DNA from: Cyanobacteria bacterium T3Sed10_376R1m | Lineage (GTDB): Bacteria > Cyanobacteriota > Cyanobacteriia > Cyanobacteriales > Cyanobacteriaceae | Length of the DNA: 10,521 bases | Reading direction: 5' to 3' | Assembly: GCA_003566215.1 (NCBI GenBank) | Contig: PXEJ01000177.1 | Location: forward strand, 1-10,521 | Shown: in pieces, positions 7,580 through 10,521 of the stretch | How the letters are laid out: every line of letters starts with the position of its first letter | Position numbering within the stretch: position 1 is the stretch's first letter | The notes under the pieces: model-generated | Databases searched by the model: none | Seen by the model: only the letters and a program-made list of their open reading frames with translations | What the model was told of the DNA's origin: nothing | Position numbers and translations under genes: made by a program

Positions 7580-10183
7580 TTAATCGAGATTTTGCGTTCC
7601 TTTTTTTGCTTTTAGAAGGTAGTGTAAGTCTTCAATGGTTTTATGAACCACGCTACCAAAAAACATAGTTTGCGATCTGGAAGCGACAAAGCCATATTTA
7701 CGGAAGATCATGTATTGTCTGGGGCAACGCTGATATAAGAGGTAGTCGCTGGTGTAAGAATAATTTTTGGGTAAGTCATCATTGGATTCTTTGGCTTCTG
7801 GTAGGCTATGGGGGTCAAAATCAGGAATTCTGGCAATGGTGCGATCGTTCAACATCTCATTAAAAGGGAAAGTTAATTTTTGCCCAGGACCTTTAAAATG
7901 GGCTATCACTAAAAGATTTTTAGCCCTTGATACGGCAACATAAAACATTCGCATCACATCAAATTCTGCCATTCGTTCTAGGGGTTCGCCCTGACGATCT
8001 AAAACAGGCTTAACGATTTCTTCTACCCTTTGTAATTTGGGATCTTTTCTGGGATTACCTAAAATGACCACGGGAAATTCTAAGCCTTTTGACTGGTGAA
8101 CGGTTAAAAAAGGTATTCTGCCTCTAGGGAAAGGATCATCTGCGTCTTCATATTCTGTTTCTCCTCGGCGGAATAGGCTATATAAAAAGCCCATGAAGAG
8201 CGTTAGTTGGAAGCGATTATCTTCTAAAAACTGAGCAGTGATGATATTGGTATATTCATCGGTAAATCTAGCCAAATATTGAGAGATTAAGCCCATATTA
8301 CAGATCGGTCCTTCATCTTGTCCTGTTTCTGCCTGATCAAACATCTCTTTGAAGTGGTTAAAGATACAGAGGCGATAAAATAGGTCTAGGACGCTCCAGT
8401 CAACGGAGGTAGAAGCGTTGATCACGTAGCTCAAAGTTAGGGGTTGTTTTGTCTCTAATTTTTGTTTTACTAGCCGATCAAAGTAAACATTACCGAGGTT
8501 TTTTTGGGCGGTGTTAGATAAACCTCTGGCGCTGTAAAGTAAACGTTTCATTGTGTGTGGATCGTAGAATTGGGTTTTATCCCACTTATGGGCGATCGCC
8601 ACTTCTGATAAAATTCGATAGTCATTAAGAGCGGTATTAATTTCTTCCTGTTTTTCCTCAATAAATGCCTTGAGGGCTTTATCTTCTTTAATTAGGTTTT
8701 GAGCTATTTCCTGACAGTTATTTAACCACTGATGAAAGTCGTTATAGTCTGCACCTCTAAAGTCTCCTCGAACGGGTTTACCGAAAATGAGTAAATAAAC
8801 CCCAAATACTGCCATGGCTTCTTCTACTTCTAAAAAACGCCTTGCTCTGGGAGCATATACCTTCAAACCCACATCTTCCAAAGCATCAATCATTCGTTCT
8901 ACTTGTTTGCTTTTGAGAGAAGGATAGAGAAATGCGATCTGATTAGGATCTGTTACTTTTCCTGAATTGATTAAGTCTCTAACAAGTAAGGCTATTTCTT
9001 CACACACTAGATCTGGTTTGGCAGGAGTAGAGGCGATCACGGAGGTGGTGCGATCGTCATTGAAGGCAGTAATATCTTTATTTACGAGACGATAAAACCC
9101 TTTGCCGTCAGCACTACGCCAATTTTGACGAGTGATGAAGTCGTTATAAAATTCTACTATCTGGTGACGAGAACGGTAGTTTATGTTGAGGGGTATTTCG
9201 GTTGCCGAACAATTAAGATATTCTTGACATCTTGAGGGAAACTGAACAAAGTTTTCCACTGTGGCACCCCGAAAGCGATAGAGGGCTTGGTCATCATCTC
9301 CAACAACACAAATATTCTTGAATCCTGAAGCTAGTTTGAAGAAGATTCGTTCTTGAATGGTGTTGGTGTCTTGATATTCGTCAATGATGATATGTTTGAA
9401 GATGTTGCCTGAATGGGGAGATTGTTCTAAAAAATTGAGAGCGTATTGTTGGATGAGGGAAAAATCTGCTTGGGGTGGGTTACTCTGTTGAAGCGATCGC
9501 AAATACTCGTCGTATAGTTTTGTTAGGTTGGTGAAGGTGTCGGGATCATCTACGGGGGTTGTTTGGATTCTTGCTAAAATCTGCTCTGGGGTTAAACATT
9601 CTTCGGAGAAGCGGTTGAAAAGAGAGATACAGTTACTAACGGCATTATGTTTGGAAATTGAGTTGTAGTTAAAAAATTGGTTAATTGTTGCTTGAGCAAT
9701 GTCAAGGTCAAAGTCAGCTTTTTCAAGGATGGTTTGCCAATATTTACGTCGGGAGAGATAAAAATATTGACCTAGTTCATCTTTTAGGACGGGTACGGGC
9801 GATCGTTGTCCTAATTCCAAAAAACGACGATCAGTCAACAGTTTTTGACAAAGGGAATGAACTGTCCCAACATACATTTTTGAGATGTCGTAGGGTTTAC
9901 CTGTCAAATTTGTGACCAATCCTAAGAGCGATCGTAGTCCTTCCTTTAATTGAAAAGCTGCCTTTTCCGTAAAGGTACTCAAGAAGATTTCTTCGGGTTT
10001 GACATCATGGAATACAATTAGATTGAGCGATCGCCATAGTAAAACTCTTGTTTTTCCTGAACCTGGACCTGCGGTGAGAAATAAGGGAGAATCTGTGTGT
10101 AATATTGCTCTCTTTTGATTCAGGTTCGGCTCAAAGGGTTCTGGTTGAGTAAGTTGCCATAGCTTTTCAAGGTTGATTGACAT
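7580..10183 (-). CDS. UvrD/PcrA-like superfamily 1 helicase with the start of a RecB-type nuclease domain
   Basis: The 867-aa protein (numbered from ATG 10183) is a 3'-5' DNA helicase of the UvrD/Rep/AddA type. Motifs: Q-motif NLNQKRAIL (20-28), Walker A AGPGSGKTR (38-46), motif II IIIDEYQDTN (265-274), motif III GDDDQALYRFRGA (295-307), motif IV INYRSR (334-339), motif V TVHQSKGLEFPVV (694-706) and motif VI VAVSRAKN (749-756). After the helicase core, SDYLLYQRCPRQY (C820) and FFGSVVHKTIEDLH (H847) are the opening motifs of a PDDEXK_1 nuclease, which then stops; the catalytic rest is the next gene. A GTG at 10207 would add 8 residues (MVLNKNGI). I prefer the ATG because the family-like sequence starts just after it, but neither start has a strong Shine-Dalgarno. 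Likely cargo for defence or DNA-end processing; the exact role is inferred. Confidence 0.93.
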   Translation of the reverse strand: MSINLEKLWQLTQPEPFEPNLNQKRAILHTDSPLFLTAGPGSGKTRVLLWRSLNLIVFHDVKPEEIFLSTFTEKAAFQLKEGLRSLLGLVTNLTGKPYDISKMYVGTVHSLCQKLLTDRRFLELGQRSPVPVLKDELGQYFYLSRRKYWQTILEKADFDLDIAQATINQFFNYNSISKHNAVSNCISLFNRFSEECLTPEQILARIQTTPVDDPDTFTNLTKLYDEYLRSLQQSNPPQADFSLIQQYALNFLEQSPHSGNIFKHIIIDEYQDTNTIQERIFFKLASGFKNICVVGDDDQALYRFRGATVENFVQFPSRCQEYLNCSATEIPLNINYRSRHQIVEFYNDFITRQNWRSADGKGFYRLVNKDITAFNDDRTTSVIASTPAKPDLVCEEIALLVRDLINSGKVTDPNQIAFLYPSLKSKQVERMIDALEDVGLKVYAPRARRFLEVEEAMAVFGVYLLIFGKPVRGDFRGADYNDFHQWLNNCQEIAQNLIKEDKALKAFIEEKQEEINTALNDYRILSEVAIAHKWDKTQFYDPHTMKRLLYSARGLSNTAQKNLGNVYFDRLVKQKLETKQPLTLSYVINASTSVDWSVLDLFYRLCIFNHFKEMFDQAETGQDEGPICNMGLISQYLARFTDEYTNIITAQFLEDNRFQLTLFMGFLYSLFRRGETEYEDADDPFPRGRIPFLTVHQSKGLEFPVVILGNPRKDPKLQRVEEIVKPVLDRQGEPLERMAEFDVMRMFYVAVSRAKNLLVIAHFKGPGQKLTFPFNEMLNDRTIARIPDFDPHSLPEAKESNDDLPKNYSYTSDYLLYQRCPRQYMIFRKYGFVASRSQTMFFGSVVHKTIEDLHYLLKAKKGTQNLD
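7601..7607 (-). other. A7 slippery run at the helicase/nuclease gene junction
   Basis: The coding strand reads GC-AAAAAAA-GG, 19 bases before the helicase stop. The nuclease frame is open from just after a TAA at 7614-7612, through the A run, to the nuclease ATG. The run therefore lies in the roughly 30-base stretch where both frames are open. Loss of one A, by RNA polymerase slippage or mutation, or a +1 ribosomal shift would give one helicase-nuclease chain. Confidence 0.6.
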
Positions 10184-10239
10184 AATTCCATTTTTGTTTA
10201 AAACCACCCAATTCCAAGGTTATCAAAGGATGTACTACC

Positions 10240-10268
10240 ATTGTATAAGTTGTAAAATTACGCAACAA
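10240..10268 (-). promoter_or_regulatory. Candidate promoter for the helicase-nuclease genes
   Basis: On the minus strand, -35 TTGTTG (10268-10263) and -10 TACAAT (10245-10240, 5/6 match) are separated by 17 bases. The predicted start near 10233 leaves a leader of about 50 nt to ATG 10183. This would let the cargo be transcribed apart from tnsB-tnsC-tniQ. Confidence 0.45.
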
Positions 10269-10279
10269 AAATAGTTTGG

Positions 10280-10308
10280 AAAGCCACTGCTTGTCTATTT
10301 ATGGCTTT
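10280..10308 (-). terminator. Weak hairpin at the end of tniQ, possible terminator
   Basis: Arms AAAGCCA (10308-10302) and TGGCTTT (10286-10280) form a perfect 7-bp stem around a 15-nt loop. The 5' arm overlaps the last tniQ codons. A T5 run occurs only after about 8 more bases, so it is a poor intrinsic terminator. It could still mark the boundary between the CAST operon and the cargo. Confidence 0.3.
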
Positions 10309-10521
10309 TGAGTCATCTCAGCAAAAGGGGTAAAACACCTGTGACACCAACCATCAACCCAAAGAGTAGGAATCTTAAACCTAGCACCACAATTAGGGCA
10401 TTCCGATAAAAGTTTTAAGGAGTGCCGATCGCACTTGTAAACCTCTTTATACTGCCATTCCATCCGATGATAAGGGTTTTCACCACAACAAGCTGAACAA
10501 AGGCGAATGGGAGTCATTTTC
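10299..10521 (-). CDS. tniQ: TniQ, CAST target-selection protein (C-terminal part; gene runs off the right edge)
   Basis: The visible C-terminal residues, including PIRLCSACCGE, RMEWQYKEVYKCDRH, LLSECPNCGARF and the CHRCFTPFAEM ending, match what I recall of V-K CAST TniQ C-termini (PIRLC-AC, HRIEWQYK-V-KCDRH, CPNC-APF, CCHRC-PFAEM). Two zinc-binding sites can be read. Numbering from the first visible Met, they are C7, C10, C29, H32 and then C40, C43, C58, C61. TniQ bridges the Cas12k-RNA complex and the TnsC filament to fix the insertion site. V-K TniQ is short (about 170 aa), so nearly half is seen. The visible ATG at 10517 is internal, not the start; the frame stays open to the edge. It stops at TAA 10301-10299, 91-115 bases before the helicase start. 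It should be the last gene of a tnsB-tnsC-tniQ operon to the right. Confidence 0.93.
   Translation of the reverse strand, partial: KMTPIRLCSACCGENPYHRMEWQYKEVYKCDRHSLKLLSECPNCGARFKIPTLWVDGWCHRCFTPFAEMTQKP

Noticed and set aside
1..10521. CRISPR array, tracrRNA, transposon end repeats, tRNA or rRNA genes
   Set aside because: No regularly spaced direct repeats, no repeat/anti-repeat pair and no cloverleaf were seen; the CAST RNA parts are expected to the left of position 1.

Overview
The window looks like cyanobacterial DNA. The octamer GCGATCGC (HIP1, a cyanobacterial hallmark) occurs six times, base composition is moderately AT-rich, and both edges carry genes of a type V-K CRISPR-associated transposon (CAST), a group known from cyanobacteria. 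At the left edge is the N-terminal third or less of cas12k (minus strand), with the divergent MerR-type regulator gene cvkR beside it. At the right edge is the C-terminal zinc-finger part of tniQ (minus strand). In known V-K elements the order is tnsB-tnsC-tniQ-cargo-cas12k-tracrRNA-CRISPR. Read on the minus strand, this window is therefore the whole cargo bay of one CAST, about 9.3 kb between tniQ and cvkR/cas12k. The tracrRNA, CRISPR array and transposon ends lie outside it.

Cargo, in minus-strand order: (i) a UvrD/PcrA-like superfamily 1 helicase of about 867 aa (7580-10183); (ii) a 280-aa RecB/AddB-type PD-(D/E)XK nuclease (6712-7554), 25 bases downstream and in another frame; (iii) a plus-strand, very AT-rich orphan gene (6185-6715) that overlaps the nuclease gene tail to tail; (iv) a type III restriction-modification pair, Mod adenine methyltransferase (4098-5978) and Res helicase-endonuclease (981-4040). 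The Mod-Res pair is complete in its key motifs.

The most striking point is that helicase and nuclease look like one helicase-nuclease split in two. The first cysteine of a probable AddB-type 4Fe-4S cluster and the catalytic histidine motif are at the C-terminus of the helicase. The catalytic D...DxK residues and the other three cysteines (C-x2-C-x5-C) are in the next gene. A run of seven A's lies inside the short window where both frames are open, so loss of one A would fuse them. Yet the nuclease gene has its own Shine-Dalgarno, which most other genes here lack.

How the parts may work together (inference): the transposon carries a self-contained DNA-defence or addiction load. Mod marks host DNA, Res cuts unmarked DNA, and the helicase/nuclease pair may degrade the ends or act as a separate defence. 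The CAST core is kept under CvkR control through dyad-symmetric sites in the cas12k/cvkR divergent promoter. No gene-free stretch exceeds 300 bases; the longest, 5979-6184, holds divergent control signals.
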